The notes: generated from the letters alone by a model not told the origin. A stretch of DNA of 64,000 nt from Pseudomonas sp. (GCF_030683065.1 NZ_JAUXMX010000007.1:62001-126000); one strand, 5' to 3'; positions 8,416 to 18,329 are shown, numbered from the stretch's first letter. Program-made: numbers and translations.

Positions 8416-9561
8416 TTAAGCCTGTGCAATCCACTTACGGTGTGTGTGAATCGACATCAAAATGCCAAACCCTGCCAGCAGGGTAATCAGCGACGTACCG
8501 CCATAGCTGATGAAGGGCAACGGCACCCCCACCACCGGCAACAAGCCGCTGACCATACCGATATTGACGAACACGTAGACGAAGAACGTCATGGTCAGCG
8601 CGCCGGCCAGAAGCTTACCGAACAGCGTCTGCGCTTGCACGGTAATCACCAATCCTCGAGCGATCAACAGCAGGTAAACCAGCAGTAACAAACAAACGCC
8701 TACCAAGCCAAATTCTTCGGCAAGTACCGCGATAATGAAGTCGGTGTGGCTTTCCGGAAGAAAGTCCAGGTGCGACTGAGTGCCGAGCAGCCAGCCCTTG
8801 CCGAGCACTCCGCCCGAGCCGATTGCGGCCTTCGACTGAATGATATTCCAGCCGCTGCCCAACGGATCGCTCTCCGGGTTGAGAAAGGTCAGTACCCGCT
8901 GCTTCTGGTACTCACGCAGCACGAACAACCACATAGCCACGGCGATCGGTACCAGCGCCGCCGCTGCACCGATTATCCAGCGCCACTGCAAGCCGGCGAT
9001 GAACAACACAAACACCCCTGACACAATCACCAGCAGCGAGGTACCCAGATCTGGCTGCAGCAAAATCAGCACGAACGGCAACACAATCAACCCCAGACTG
9101 ATGGTGATGTGCTTCAAGTTCGGCGGCAGGCTGCGCTTGGCCAGGTACCAGGCGATGGTCGCCGGCATGATGATCTTCATGAACTCCGAAGGCTGAAAGC
9201 GAATCACCCCGGGGATATTGATCCAGCGGGTGGCGCCCATGGCGTTATGCCCCATCACGTCCACCACCACCAGCAGGCCGACACCCGCCACATAAGCCAG
9301 TGGTACCCAGCGCGCCATGAAGCGCGGTTCAAACTGGGCGATGATGAACATGCCCACCAGACCGATGCCAAAGGAGCTGGCCTGTTTGATCAACAGGTCG
9401 ACGTTCTTGCCACTGGCCGAATACAGGATGAATAGACTGCCGACTGCCAGGATCATCAACAGCAGCAGCAGAATGCCGTCGATATGCAAGCGCTGCAGCA
9501 GGCTGGCACGGCGGCGCAGCACGTCCTCGCTGGACAGCACCCGATCGAAATTACTGTTCAT
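8416..9561 (-). CDS. rodA: Rod shape-determining peptidoglycan glycosyltransferase RodA
   Basis: RodA is the SEDS-family polymerase that extends glycan strands during cell elongation, in complex with PBP2. The 381-residue protein has about ten membrane segments and the SEDS signature stretches FQPSEFMKI, LLQPDLGTSL, LPESHTDFI and GVPLPFISYGGTS. The start codon overlaps the mrdA stop (ATGA), matching the stoichiometric partnership of RodA with PBP2. Length and motifs are normal for Pseudomonas. Confidence 0.96.
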   Translation of the reverse strand: MNSNFDRVLSSEDVLRRRASLLQRLHIDGILLLLLMILAVGSLFILYSASGKNVDLLIKQASSFGIGLVGMFIIAQFEPRFMARWVPLAYVAGVGLLVVVDVMGHNAMGATRWINIPGVIRFQPSEFMKIIMPATIAWYLAKRSLPPNLKHITISLGLIVLPFVLILLQPDLGTSLLVIVSGVFVLFIAGLQWRWIIGAAAALVPIAVAMWLFVLREYQKQRVLTFLNPESDPLGSGWNIIQSKAAIGSGGVLGKGWLLGTQSHLDFLPESHTDFIIAVLAEEFGLVGVCLLLLVYLLLIARGLVITVQAQTLFGKLLAGALTMTFFVYVFVNIGMVSGLLPVVGVPLPFISYGGTSLITLLAGFGILMSIHTHRKWIAQA

Positions 9562-11447
9562 CGCTTACCGACCTCTGCGCTCACGGGTGTAGCGTATTCG
9601 GCCTTGAGCTGACCGTTGGCGTCGAGCAACCAGGCATCCATCACCAGCTTGGCCACTGGCGCGGCCACGCCCGAGCCGGACTCGCCGTTCTCGACCATTA
9701 TCGCCACGACAATTTGCGGGTTATCTGCCGGCGCGTAAGCGACGAACAAGGCGTGGTCGCGATGGCGTTCCTGGATCTTGTTGCGGTCATATTTCTCGCC
9801 CTGCCTGATCGCTACCACTTGCGCCGTACCGCTCTTGCCGGCAATTCGATAGGCCGAACTGTCACCCACCTTGCGCGCCGTGCCGCGGGGGCCATGCATC
9901 ACCTGTTCCATGCCGAAACGAGCAAAATCCCAACTTTTCGGGTCACGTAACTGGATATCCGCCAGCGGCTGGGTATCGACCGGCGGCAAACCCTCGATCG
10001 TCTTGGCCAGGTGCGGACGAATCCACTTGCCGCGGGTGGCCATCAGCGCAGTGGCCTGGGCCAATTGCAGCGGCGTGGTTTGCATATAGCCCTGGCCAAT
10101 GCCGAGAATCAGGGTCTCGCCGGGATACCAGGCCTGACGGTAGCGCGCCCGCTTCCACTCACGCGACGGCATCAATCCGGCAGTTTCCTCGAACATATCC
10201 AACGACACTCGCTGCCCCAGGCCGAAACGGGTCATGTAGTCGTGCATGCGGTCGATGCCCATCTTGTGCGCCAAATCGTAGAAATAGGTGTCATTGGAGC
10301 GCGAGATGGCCAGCTCCAGACTCACCCAGCCGTCGCCACTGCGATTCCAGTTGCGGTATTTGTGGCTGTGGTTGGCCAGTTGATAGAAACCCGGATCGAA
10401 TACCCGCGACGTATTAGTGATCACGCCAGCGTCCAGGGCTGCCACGGCCATCATCGGCTTGATGGTCGAGCCCGGCGGGTAGAGACCGCGCAACACGCGG
10501 TTGAACAGCGGCTGATCGATCGAGTCACGCAGCTCGGCATAGGCCTTGAAGCTAATACCGGTGACGAATGGGTTAGGGTCGAAGCTCGGCTGACTGACCA
10601 TCGCCAGCACCTCGCCGGTACTTGGCTGGAGCGCCACGATGGCGCCGCGACGCCCGGCCAATGCCGCCTCTGCAGCTTCCTGCAGGCGCACATCGAGGGT
10701 CAGAATGACGTCTTGGCCCGGCAACGGATCAATGCGCTTGAGTACCCGCAGCACCCGGCCACGGGCATTGGTCTCGACCTCTTCGTAGCCGACCTCGCCA
10801 TGCAAACGCTCTTCGTAGAAACGCTCGACACCGGTTTTACCGATATGGTGGGTGCCGCTGTACGCCACCGAGTCGAGTCCTTTCAACTCCTTCTCATTGA
10901 TCCGCCCCACGTAGCCGACCGAATGGGCAAAGTGTTCGCGCTGGGGATAATGACGGACCAGTTGCGCCACCACCTCAACCCCGGGCAGGCGGAACTGATT
11001 GACCGCGATCGCGGCAATCTGCTCTTCGCTCAACTCGAACAGCACCGGCACCGGCTCGAACGGCCGGCGCCCCTGACGCACGCGCTTCTCGAAGAGTTCC
11101 CGCTCGTCCTCGCTCAACCCCAGCACATCGACGATCACATCCAGAACCTGAGCCCAGTCGCCCGCCCGCTCGCGGGTCAGGGTCAGGCTGAAGCTCGGTC
11201 GATTGTCGGCAACTATTACGCCGTTGCGATCGAATATCAGGCCACGCGTCGGCGGAATCGGCTGCACGTGAACCCGGTTGTTTTCCGAAAGGGTCGAGTG
11301 GTATTCGTACTGCACCACCTGCAGGTAATACATGCGGGCGACCAGAACCGCGGTCAGCAGCAGAAACACCAGAGCACCGACCAGCGCACGCTTGCGGATC
11401 AGGCGCGCGTCTTTTTCGTGGTCTTTGAGGCGAATCGGCTGCGGCAT
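9558..11447 (-). CDS. mrdA: Penicillin-binding protein 2 (elongation transpeptidase)
   Basis: PBP2 cross-links peptidoglycan during lateral wall growth. The 629-residue protein has one N-terminal membrane anchor (about residues 20-42), a dimerisation domain, and a transpeptidase domain. The transpeptidase motifs are STIK (Ser327, Lys330), SND (384-386) and KSGT (539-542), all intact. It overlaps rodA by four bases and follows rlmH by 39 nt. It is a target of mecillinam-type beta-lactams in other bacteria. No sequence anomaly is visible. Confidence 0.96.
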   Translation of the reverse strand: MPQPIRLKDHEKDARLIRKRALVGALVFLLLTAVLVARMYYLQVVQYEYHSTLSENNRVHVQPIPPTRGLIFDRNGVIVADNRPSFSLTLTRERAGDWAQVLDVIVDVLGLSEDERELFEKRVRQGRRPFEPVPVLFELSEEQIAAIAVNQFRLPGVEVVAQLVRHYPQREHFAHSVGYVGRINEKELKGLDSVAYSGTHHIGKTGVERFYEERLHGEVGYEEVETNARGRVLRVLKRIDPLPGQDVILTLDVRLQEAAEAALAGRRGAIVALQPSTGEVLAMVSQPSFDPNPFVTGISFKAYAELRDSIDQPLFNRVLRGLYPPGSTIKPMMAVAALDAGVITNTSRVFDPGFYQLANHSHKYRNWNRSGDGWVSLELAISRSNDTYFYDLAHKMGIDRMHDYMTRFGLGQRVSLDMFEETAGLMPSREWKRARYRQAWYPGETLILGIGQGYMQTTPLQLAQATALMATRGKWIRPHLAKTIEGLPPVDTQPLADIQLRDPKSWDFARFGMEQVMHGPRGTARKVGDSSAYRIAGKSGTAQVVAIRQGEKYDRNKIQERHRDHALFVAYAPADNPQIVVAIMVENGESGSGVAAPVAKLVMDAWLLDANGQLKAEYATPVSAEVGKR

Positions 11448-11486
11448 CGATGACTGCTGATTAAGGGTGGAAAATCTGCTGGCAAA

Positions 11487-11954
11487 TCATTTGTGGTACG
11501 GGTGGCCGGACAATACCGTCCAGGCCCGATACATCTGCTCGCCGATAACAATGCGCACCAGCGGGTGCGGCAGGGTCAGCGGCGACAGCGACCAGCGCTG
11601 CTCACTGCGCGCCTGCACTTCCGGCGCCAAGCCTTCGGGGCCGCCCACCATCAGGTTGACGGTGCGCGCATCCAAACGCCACTTGTCCAGCTCGACGGCC
11701 AGTTGCTCGGTGCTCCAGGGCCGTCCTTCGACTTCCAGGGTCACGATGCGTTCCCCCGGTTGCACTTTGGCCAGCATGGCCTCGCCTTCCTGGCGAATCA
11801 TCCGCGCCACATCGGCATTCTTGCCACGGGTGGTCAGGGGAATCTCGACCAGCTCCAAGGCAAGTTCCGCCGGCATGCGCTTGGCGTATTCCTGCCAGCC
11901 GTCTTCCACCCAGCGCGGCATGCGCGAACCAACAGCGATCAGTTTAATCCGCAC
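11487..11954 (-). CDS. rlmH: 23S rRNA (pseudouridine1915-N3)-methyltransferase
   Basis: RlmH methylates pseudouridine 1915 in helix 69 of 23S rRNA, using S-adenosylmethionine, on assembled 70S ribosomes. The 155-residue length is exact for this SPOUT-class family. Recognisable segments are [16 protein letters not shown] at the N-terminus, the cofactor-knot segment [13 protein letters not shown] and the C-terminal [21 protein letters not shown]. It starts 2 nt after the rsfS stop, so the two ribosome-related genes are coupled. Confidence 0.96.
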   Translation of the reverse strand: MRIKLIAVGSRMPRWVEDGWQEYAKRMPAELALELVEIPLTTRGKNADVARMIRQEGEAMLAKVQPGERIVTLEVEGRPWSTEQLAVELDKWRLDARTVNLMVGGPEGLAPEVQARSEQRWSLSPLTLPHPLVRIVIGEQMYRAWTVLSGHPYHK

Positions 11955-11956
11955 TC

Positions 11957-12337
11957 TTACTCTTGTTCCGGCTCAGGACTGAACTGCGCACGGCTCTGCT
12001 CGGCACCCTGCCAGAGACGCTCAAGGTCGTAGAACTGACGAGCGGTTGGCAGCATCACGTGGACGACGATATCGCCCAGGTCGAGCAACGCCCATTCGCC
12101 AGAGTCCAGGCCTTCGCTACCGAGCGGGCGCACGCCTTTTTCCTTGACCTTCTCCAGCACGTTGTCGACCAACGACTTGACGTGACGGCTGGACGTACCG
12201 CTGGCAATCACCATGAAGTCGGTGATGCTGGTCTTGTCGCGCACATCAATGGTGATGATGTCTTGCGCCTTGATGTCTTCCAGAGCAGCGATGGCCAGTT
12301 TGACCAGATCTTCGCTGAGCATTTTTTGCTTCTTCAT
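11957..12337 (-). CDS. rsfS: Ribosomal silencing factor RsfS
   Basis: RsfS binds ribosomal protein L14 and blocks subunit joining when nutrients are short. The product (126 residues from the ATG at 12337, or 121 from an ATG at 12322) shows the family core: [35 protein letters not shown] and [18 protein letters not shown]. The later start would resemble known Pseudomonas proteins closely, so either is acceptable. It lies 22 nt after nadD and 2 nt before rlmH, the conserved nadD-rsfS-rlmH order. Confidence 0.94.
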   Translation of the reverse strand: MKKQKMLSEDLVKLAIAALEDIKAQDIITIDVRDKTSITDFMVIASGTSSRHVKSLVDNVLEKVKEKGVRPLGSEGLDSGEWALLDLGDIVVHVMLPTARQFYDLERLWQGAEQSRAQFSPEPEQE

Positions 12338-12359
12338 AAGTAACTCATTTGCCTTGTGT

Positions 12360-13004
12360 TCAGTTCGACGCACGGTAAAGCCCGTGCGCATGGATATACG
12401 TGAGTACCGCATCGGGCACCAAAAAGCGCACCGATTTACCGCTCGCCAGCAGCGTGCGGATTTGCGTGGCAGACACCGCCAGGGGCGTCTGCCAGATAAA
12501 GGAAATCTGCCCGCCGGGACCCTCCAGGGTCAACGGGTCGCTGATGCTGCGGGCTGCCAGCAGGTTGCGCAAGGTTTCTGGCGCCTCGCTGTCCGCATCC
12601 GGGCGCTGCAGCACCAGAATATGGCAGTGCTGCAGCAACTCGTCCCAGCGATGCCAGCTGGGTAGCCCGCAAAAGGCATCCCAGCCAAGAATCAGGAATA
12701 ACTGGTCATCGCCCGCCAACTCGGCACGCAACGACTCCAGGGTGTCGATGCTGTAGGACGGTTTGTCGCGTTTGAGTTCGCGGTCGTCGACACACAGCGG
12801 CGCCAAGTCTGCTACAGCCAGCGCGACCATGGTAAGCCGATCAGGCGCCGCAACCTGCGGCGCCCCGCGGTGCGGCGGCCGTGCACTGGGAATCAGGCGC
12901 AACTCGTCGAGAGCCATCATATCCGCCACTTCCAGCGCACTGCGCAGGTGGCCGATATGCACCGGATCAAAGGTGCCGCCAAATATACCGATGCGTTTTG
13001 GCAT
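12360..13004 (-). CDS. nadD: Nicotinate-nucleotide adenylyltransferase
   Basis: NadD joins nicotinate mononucleotide with ATP to form deamido-NAD, a central step of NAD synthesis. The 214-residue protein starts [20 protein letters not shown], carrying the nucleotidyltransferase [11 protein letters not shown] motif, and ends with the second motif SATQIRTLL. It begins 2 nt after the proA stop and is followed by rsfS, so proA, nadD, rsfS and rlmH are probably one transcript. Confidence 0.96.
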   Translation of the reverse strand: MPKRIGIFGGTFDPVHIGHLRSALEVADMMALDELRLIPSARPPHRGAPQVAAPDRLTMVALAVADLAPLCVDDRELKRDKPSYSIDTLESLRAELAGDDQLFLILGWDAFCGLPSWHRWDELLQHCHILVLQRPDADSEAPETLRNLLAARSISDPLTLEGPGGQISFIWQTPLAVSATQIRTLLASGKSVRFLVPDAVLTYIHAHGLYRASN

Positions 13005-13006
13005 TG

Positions 13007-14275
13007 CTATGCAGTCTGCCCGCGCAACTGGCCGTCGCCGATCACCACATACTTCTCGCAGGTCAGGCCTTCCAGGCCAACCGGGCCACGGGCATGCAGC
13101 TTGTCAGTGGAAATACCGATTTCCGCGCCCAGGCCATACTCGAAGCCGTCGGCGAAGCAAGTGGGCGCATTGAGCATCACCGAACTGGAGTCAACCTCGG
13201 CGAGAAAGCGCCGGGCACGGCCCTGATGCTCGGTGACAATGGCGTCCGTGTGGTGCGAGCCATAGCGATTGATGTGCTCGATGGCCTGATCCAGGCCGTC
13301 GACCACCCGGATCGACAGAATCGGCGCCAGGTATTCGGTGCTCCAGTCTTCTTCGGTCGCAGGCGTGGCCTGGATCAGTGCACGGGTGCGCTCGCAACCA
13401 CGCAGCTCGACGCCCTTTTCGAGGAACATCCGCTCCATGGCGGGCAGAAATGCAGCCGCCACGGCCTGGTCGACCAGCAGGGTCTCCATCGCGCCGCAGA
13501 TGCCATAACGGTAGGTCTTGGCGTTGAAGGCAATACCCTGGGCCTTGGGCAACTCGGCCAGGGCGTCGACGTACACATGACAAATACCATCGAGGTGCTT
13601 GATCACCGGCACCCGGGCGTCGCGACTGATGCGCTCGATCAAGCCCTTGCCACCGCGCGGCACGATGACATCGACGAACTCAGGCATCGTGATCAGCGCG
13701 CCGACTGCGGCGCGATCGGTGGTTTCTACGACTTGCACGGCGGCGGCCGGCAGATCAGCCGCTGCCAGGCCGCGCTGAATGCAGGCGGCTATCGCACGGT
13801 TGGAGTGAATCGCCTCAGAGCCGCCACGCAAAATAGTGGCGTTACCGGATTTCAGGCACAGACTCGCGGCGTCGATGGTCACGTTAGGCCGCGATTCATA
13901 GATGATGCCGATCACGCCTAGCGGCACGCGCATCTTGCCAACCTGGATACCCGACGGACGGTAGCTCATATCGCGGATCGCGCCGACCGGATCGGCCAGC
14001 GCCGCGACCTGGCGCAAGCCTTCAATCATGCTGTCGATACGCGCAGGGGTCAGCGCCAGGCGGTCCAGCAGTGCCGGTTCCAAGCCATTGGCGCGACCAG
14101 CGGCCAGATCCAGCTCGTTAGCAGTCGTCAGCTCGGCGCGCGCAGCGTCCAGCGCCTCGGCAGTAGCCTGCAGGGCATGGTTCTTCTGTGCGGTGCTGGC
14201 ACGGGCGACCACGCAGGCGGCGGCGCGGGCCGCGCGGCCCAAGCGGGTCATATAGTCGAGTACGGACTCGGTCAT
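13007..14275 (-). CDS. proA: Gamma-glutamyl phosphate reductase
   Basis: ProA reduces gamma-glutamyl phosphate with NADPH to glutamate semialdehyde, the second step of proline synthesis, in the cytoplasm. The 422-residue length is normal. Visible motifs are [39 protein letters not shown] and the catalytic-cysteine region [13 protein letters not shown]. It is the first gene of a leftward run into nadD. A TATAAT sequence lies about 35 nt upstream on the coding strand. Confidence 0.96.
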   Translation of the reverse strand: MTESVLDYMTRLGRAARAAACVVARASTAQKNHALQATAEALDAARAELTTANELDLAAGRANGLEPALLDRLALTPARIDSMIEGLRQVAALADPVGAIRDMSYRPSGIQVGKMRVPLGVIGIIYESRPNVTIDAASLCLKSGNATILRGGSEAIHSNRAIAACIQRGLAAADLPAAAVQVVETTDRAAVGALITMPEFVDVIVPRGGKGLIERISRDARVPVIKHLDGICHVYVDALAELPKAQGIAFNAKTYRYGICGAMETLLVDQAVAAAFLPAMERMFLEKGVELRGCERTRALIQATPATEEDWSTEYLAPILSIRVVDGLDQAIEHINRYGSHHTDAIVTEHQGRARRFLAEVDSSSVMLNAPTCFADGFEYGLGAEIGISTDKLHARGPVGLEGLTCEKYVVIGDGQLRGQTA

Positions 14276-14310
14276 GGTCTCGGTTAGCCTGGCAATAACT
14301 AAAGCGGCTG

Positions 14311-14339
14311 ATTATAGCGGCGCCACCGCCCCGCGCACA
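14311..14339 (-). promoter_or_regulatory. Candidate proA promoter
   Basis: On the minus strand a perfect TATAAT (14311-14316) lies about 35 nt before the proA start. The -35 region at about 14334-14339 (TGTGCG) is a poor match, so the call rests on the -10 hexamer and its position. Confidence 0.4.
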
Positions 14340-14447
14340 GCGGCGCCTGGCGGATACCGTGACAATTACCTGCTCAGCTGGACAAGTCCAGACCCGGTGC
14401 TTGTTGTTATCATCGTCGTCTTCGCCTGCCTCAGCTCTCGACCCCAC

Positions 14448-15164
14448 ATGCCTGACGCACCCACTCCAAGCCTGCCCTGGCCAGATGCCAAGCCCTTGCC
14501 CGCGGGCTTTTTCGACCGTGATGCTCGCCTGCTCGCCCGCGAACTGCTGGGCAAGGTGATTCGCCACCGTGACGGCGAACGCTGGCTAAGCGCGCGCATT
14601 ATCGAAACCGAAGCCTATTACTGCGCGGAAAAAGGCAGCCATGCCTCGCTCGGCTATACCGAGAAACGCCGCGCGCTGTTTCTCGATGGCGGGTACATCT
14701 ACATGTATTACGCCCGCGGCGGCGACTCGCTGAATTTCAGCGCCCAGGGCCCAGGCAACGCAGTGCTGATCAAATCGGCCCACCCTTGGCTCGACGCCTG
14801 CTCGGACTCTGCCAGCCTGGCGCAGATGCAGGCCAACAACCCGGACGCTCAGGGCCGGCCTCGCCCGCAGGAAAAACTCTGCGCCGGACAGACCCTGCTG
14901 TGCAAGGCCCTGGGCCTGAAAGTGCCCGACTGGGATGCCCGGCGTTTCGACCCACAGCGCCTGTTCGTCGAGGATCTCGGCGAGCGCCCAACGCAGGTCG
15001 TACAGACGTCGCGCCTGGGCATTCCCGCCGGGCGCGACGAGCACCTGCCTTACCGCTTCGTCGACGCCGCCTTTGCCCGGCATTGCACACGCAACCCATT
15101 GCGCCGCGGACAGGTCGAAGGTCGAGACTTTTATCTACTCGGCCCCGAGGATGCACATCGATGA
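14448..15164 (+). CDS. mpg: DNA-3-methyladenine glycosylase
   Basis: The enzyme removes alkylated purines such as 3-methyladenine from DNA in base excision repair. The 238-residue product matches the AAG/MPG family: PLPAGFFDRDARLLARELLG, the active-site region RIIETEAYYC, YIYMYYARGGDSLNF, and GPGNAVLIKS. The start at 14448 (MPDAPTPSLPWP) is preferred; the open frame upstream runs into the proA promoter region. The stop overlaps the start of the DedA-PAP2 gene (ATGA), so the two are translated together although their functions are unrelated. Confidence 0.93.
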   Translation: MPDAPTPSLPWPDAKPLPAGFFDRDARLLARELLGKVIRHRDGERWLSARIIETEAYYCAEKGSHASLGYTEKRRALFLDGGYIYMYYARGGDSLNFSAQGPGNAVLIKSAHPWLDACSDSASLAQMQANNPDAQGRPRPQEKLCAGQTLLCKALGLKVPDWDARRFDPQRLFVEDLGERPTQVVQTSRLGIPAGRDEHLPYRFVDAAFARHCTRNPLRRGQVEGRDFYLLGPEDAHR

Positions 15165-16477
15165 GCCAATGGCTGACTGACGCAACCCTCTGGCTCACAA
15201 CCAACCCCGAGTGGCTGGGCCTGGCGATCTTCCTCATCGCCTGCCTCGAATGCCTGGCGATTGTCGGCATTCTGGTGCCTGGCACCATTTTGCTGTTCAC
15301 CGTCGCCGTATTGGCCGGCAGCGGCGCCCTGACGCTCGGCGAAACCCTGCTCCTGGCTTACTGCGGCGGGCTGCTCGGCGACCTGCTGTCCTACGCCGCC
15401 GGGCGCTATTTTCACCAGGATATTCGCCGCCTACCGGGGCTGCGCCACCACCCCGAATGGATGGCGGGTGCGGAGTTCTACTTCCAGCGCTATGGCATCG
15501 CCAGCCTGCTGGTGGGCCGTTATATCGGCCCGCTGCGACCAATGCTGCCGATGATCGCCGGCATGCTCAACATGCCGTTCGGCCGCTTTGTATTGGTCAG
15601 CCTGCTGGCCTCGACCGGCTGGGTCATCGCCTACCTGCTGCCGGGTTGGGCTACCGGCGCGGCACTGCGCCTGCCGCTGCCCGAGGGCTTCTGGCCACAA
15701 GCCGCAGTTCTAGCCGCCAGTTTGGCCGCCCTGCTGCTGCTCAGCGTGCATGCCAGCCTGGGCGAGCGCCGCCGCGCCAGCTGGACCGCCGCAGGCTTGA
15801 GCCTGCTGCTGTTGTGCGGCGTATTTATCGGCTGGCAACGCCTCGATCAACTCGACCGCGGCCTGCTCGCCCTGGTGCAGGAACAGCGCAGCGCCAGCCT
15901 GGACACTATGATGGTGCTGATTACCCGTCTCGGCGACTTCCACAGCCAGCTGGCCGTTGGCGTATTGCTTTGCCTGTTGCTGCTGCTGGCTCGGCAGTGG
16001 CGGGCGCTGTTGTTTGCCGGCGGCGCCCTACTTGCGACCGCACTGGCCAATGGCGCACTTAAAGCACTGCTCGCCCGCCAACGTCCGGATGTATTGCTTG
16101 AGCCCTTGAGTAGCTTCAGCCTACCCAGCGGCCACAGCTCGGCGGCGTTCGCTTTTTTTCTGGTACTCGGCGTACTCGCAGGACGCGGCGCGCCTGCGCG
16201 GCTGCGCCTGGCCTGGCTATTAGTGGCCAGTTTTCCAGCCATGGCGATTGCCATGTCGCGGGTGTATCTGGGGGTGCATTGGCCGAGCGACATCATCGCC
16301 GGCGCCCTGCTGGCAGGGGGGATGTGTGCGCTCAGCCTGGGCCTTACGCAATGGCGCACGCCGCAGAGCGCATTACCCGCCAAGGCGTGGTGGCTGATTT
16401 TACCGGCATGCCTGGGACTGCTCGGCGCCATCGCCACCTGGCAATTGTCCGCGCAAGTGCTGCGCTATGGCTACTGA
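15161..16477 (+). CDS. DedA-PAP2 fusion membrane protein
   Basis: This 438-residue inner-membrane protein joins a DedA/SNARE-associated domain (about residues 1-190, with GTILLF and GRYIGPLRPMLPMIAGM) to a PAP2 phosphatase domain (about 240-430). The three PAP2 motifs are complete: KALLARQRP, PSGHS and SRVYLGVHWPSD. DedA proteins are now linked to undecaprenyl-phosphate translocation, and PAP2 enzymes dephosphorylate undecaprenyl pyrophosphate or lipid phosphates. The fusion could therefore couple hydrolysis and recycling of a lipid carrier; that is inference. It overlaps mpg by four bases and converges on the LON-domain gene with a 7-bp overlap. Confidence 0.9.
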   Translation: MSQWLTDATLWLTTNPEWLGLAIFLIACLECLAIVGILVPGTILLFTVAVLAGSGALTLGETLLLAYCGGLLGDLLSYAAGRYFHQDIRRLPGLRHHPEWMAGAEFYFQRYGIASLLVGRYIGPLRPMLPMIAGMLNMPFGRFVLVSLLASTGWVIAYLLPGWATGAALRLPLPEGFWPQAAVLAASLAALLLLSVHASLGERRRASWTAAGLSLLLLCGVFIGWQRLDQLDRGLLALVQEQRSASLDTMMVLITRLGDFHSQLAVGVLLCLLLLLARQWRALLFAGGALLATALANGALKALLARQRPDVLLEPLSSFSLPSGHSSAAFAFFLVLGVLAGRGAPARLRLAWLLVASFPAMAIAMSRVYLGVHWPSDIIAGALLAGGMCALSLGLTQWRTPQSALPAKAWWLILPACLGLLGAIATWQLSAQVLRYGY

Positions 16478-17067
16478 ACGGCGCCGTTCTCGCCCTGCAT
16501 CTGGTCGAGCCAGACTTGCAGCTGAGTCAGGCGCGCCTGCGGCATGTCGAGCTCGAGCAACTGGAGCTTCTGCTCGGGCGCCAATGGCAGCAGGTAGGCC
16601 AGTTGATTGGCCAAGGCCGCTTGACCGCTGACCCCGCCGGTCATGCCCAGCGCGGCGACCAGCGGATGCTCGGCCAACGCCTCGAGTAACGCGAGCAGAT
16701 CCGCATGCTCGGAGCCCAGGGGCTGCTCTGCCGGCTCATCCAGCCAATCGACTTCGGCGACAGTCAGTTGATCCGCCAACACCTGCGCGTCACGAACCTT
16801 GAAGCGCCGGCCGCCCTCGACACGAATCCCCAGCAGGCCATTGGCTTGCTGCTGAAAGTCGCAGATCCGCGCCTCGCAACCAATCGATGAGAACTGCCCG
16901 GCGGCCTCACCGGCTTCCTGCCCGTCGACGATGCACACCACGCCAAAACCTTCGCCCTGCCGCATACAGCGGCTGATCATGTCCAGGTAGCGCGCCTCGA
17001 ATATCTGCAAATCGAGCAGGCAGCCCGGAAACAACACGGTATTAAGCGCAAACAGGGGGAACGTCAT
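16471..17067 (-). CDS. LON peptidase substrate-binding domain protein
   Basis: The 198-residue protein is a stand-alone LAN (LON N-terminal) domain, shown by PLFALNTVLFPGCLLDLQIFEARYLDM at residues 3-29 and GFGVVCIVDG. It has no ATPase or protease domain. In Lon this domain helps bind substrates; free-standing versions are widespread in proteobacteria and their role is not established. It ends 7 bp inside the convergent DedA-PAP2 gene and precedes lrgB by 13 nt in the leftward direction, suggesting transcription with lrgAB. Confidence 0.88.
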   Translation of the reverse strand: MTFPLFALNTVLFPGCLLDLQIFEARYLDMISRCMRQGEGFGVVCIVDGQEAGEAAGQFSSIGCEARICDFQQQANGLLGIRVEGGRRFKVRDAQVLADQLTVAEVDWLDEPAEQPLGSEHADLLALLEALAEHPLVAALGMTGGVSGQAALANQLAYLLPLAPEQKLQLLELDMPQARLTQLQVWLDQMQGENGAVQ

Positions 17068-17080
17068 GGGGGGTTGCCTC

Positions 17081-17797
17081 TCAGAGTAGGAACAGGATCG
17101 CCAGCGGCAACAGCACTGCGGTAAGCATACCCATCAGGCTCATCGCCAGGGCGGCGAACGCCCCGCATTCTTCGCTTTCCTGCATGGCCCGCGCCGTCCC
17201 GACTGCATGCGCGGTGATGCCCAGGGCCATACCGATGGCTGCGTGATGGCGCACACCGCACCAGCGCAACAGCGGCGGCCCGAGCATCGCCCCAACCACC
17301 CCGGTGATCATCACGAAGACCGCGGCCAGCGCGGCAATGCCGCCAATCTGACTGGCCACCAGCATGGCAATCGGCGAGGTCACCGACTTCGGCGCCATGC
17401 TCATCAACATGATCGAGTCAGCACCGAACCACCACGCCAGCGCCGTGCCAAGCACCGTCGCCACTACGCCGCCGACCAGCAAGGTCAGCACGGTCGGCCA
17501 GAATAACTGGCGAATCCGCCGCAGATTCAGGAACAACGGCACCGCCAAGGCTACGGTAGTCGGACCGAGGAGCAGGGTCAGGGCTTCAGCGCTAACTCGG
17601 TACTCGGTAAAACTCAGGCCGCACAACAACAGTACGCCGATCACAATCGCCGTCGACACCAACACCGGCTGCAGGAACATCCAGCGCGTTTTCTCGTACG
17701 CAGCAACCGCCAACTGGAATGCCCCCAAGGTGATGCCGATGCCAAACAAGGGGTGATGGATGATCGCCTGCCAGGCAGCATGCCACTCAAGACTCAT
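17081..17797 (-). CDS. lrgB: LrgB/CidB family membrane protein
   Basis: LrgB-type proteins work with LrgA-type partners in the inner membrane and have been tied to control of murein hydrolase activity, and in some organisms to pyruvate or glycolate transport. The 238-residue protein has six or more hydrophobic segments and the family signature SMAPKSVTSPIAMLVASQIGG plus GITAHAVGTARAMQ. The start at 17797 overlaps the lrgA stop by four bases; a much longer open frame upstream only reads lrgA out of frame. The actual substrate here is unknown. Confidence 0.92.
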   Translation of the reverse strand: MSLEWHAAWQAIIHHPLFGIGITLGAFQLAVAAYEKTRWMFLQPVLVSTAIVIGVLLLCGLSFTEYRVSAEALTLLLGPTTVALAVPLFLNLRRIRQLFWPTVLTLLVGGVVATVLGTALAWWFGADSIMLMSMAPKSVTSPIAMLVASQIGGIAALAAVFVMITGVVGAMLGPPLLRWCGVRHHAAIGMALGITAHAVGTARAMQESEECGAFAALAMSLMGMLTAVLLPLAILFLL

Positions 17798-18156
17798 ACG
17801 TCCTCCCGGCGACGCTGCTGGCGCTCGATCAGCTTTTGCATCATCCAACCGACAAATACCACCGACAGCACCAGCGACAGCACCAAGGCACCGATCACCG
17901 CCCAGAAGTCCGCAGTAATTGCATCGGCGTAGGCCATCACCCCGACTGCCGGCGGTACCAGCAACAGCGGCAGGTACTTGAGCAGGCTGCTGGCGGCAAC
18001 GTGCAAGGGCTCGTTCACCTCGCCATGCACCAGCAGGAACACCAACAGCAACAGCATGCCGATAATCGGCCCTGGCAACATCGGCAGGAACAATACGTTG
18101 AGTCCCGTGCCGAGCAACTGGCAAAGCACCAGCCAGGACAGGCCGCGTAACAGCAT
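17794..18156 (-). CDS. lrgA: LrgA/CidA family membrane protein
   Basis: This 120-residue protein is the holin-like partner of LrgB, with four predicted membrane segments. The family segment LPGPIIGMLLLLVFLL is near residues 27-42, and a basic tail (RQQRRRED) closes it. It is coupled to lrgB by an ATGA-type overlap. A TATAAT on the minus strand at 18215-18220 is a candidate -10 element about 60 nt before the start. No regulator of the LytSR type is adjacent. Confidence 0.9.
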   Translation of the reverse strand: MLLRGLSWLVLCQLLGTGLNVLFLPMLPGPIIGMLLLLVFLLVHGEVNEPLHVAASSLLKYLPLLLVPPAVGVMAYADAITADFWAVIGALVLSLVLSVVFVGWMMQKLIERQQRRREDV

Positions 18157-18214
18157 GAGTGAATCTCCGATTTAAGTGACGAACAGCGGCGAGCGCATAA
18201 GCATAAACGCAGCC

Positions 18215-18243
18215 ATTATAGGCCGGCACCACGCTTGCCTATA
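18215..18243 (-). promoter_or_regulatory. Candidate lrgA promoter
   Basis: The minus strand carries a perfect TATAAT at 18215-18220. The -35 region near 18238-18243 is a weak match, so this is tentative. Confidence 0.33.
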
Positions 18244-18309
18244 ACCCGCTATTCAGCAACACAGCGCAGACTTGACCCGGCGGCAGCCCGCGTGATGATC
18301 TAGAGACTG

Positions 18310-18329
18310 AGCGTTTGTAAAAAAACGCT
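18310..18329. repeat. Inverted repeat upstream of the MaoC gene
   Basis: AGCGTTT and AAACGCT form a 7-bp inverted repeat with an A-rich spacer, 52 nt before the MaoC start. It may be an operator or leader structure. Confidence 0.35.

Noticed and set aside
10011..11453. Plus-strand open frame (480 codons) opposite mrdA
   Set aside because: Antisense shadow without domain signal; mrdA has all transpeptidase motifs.
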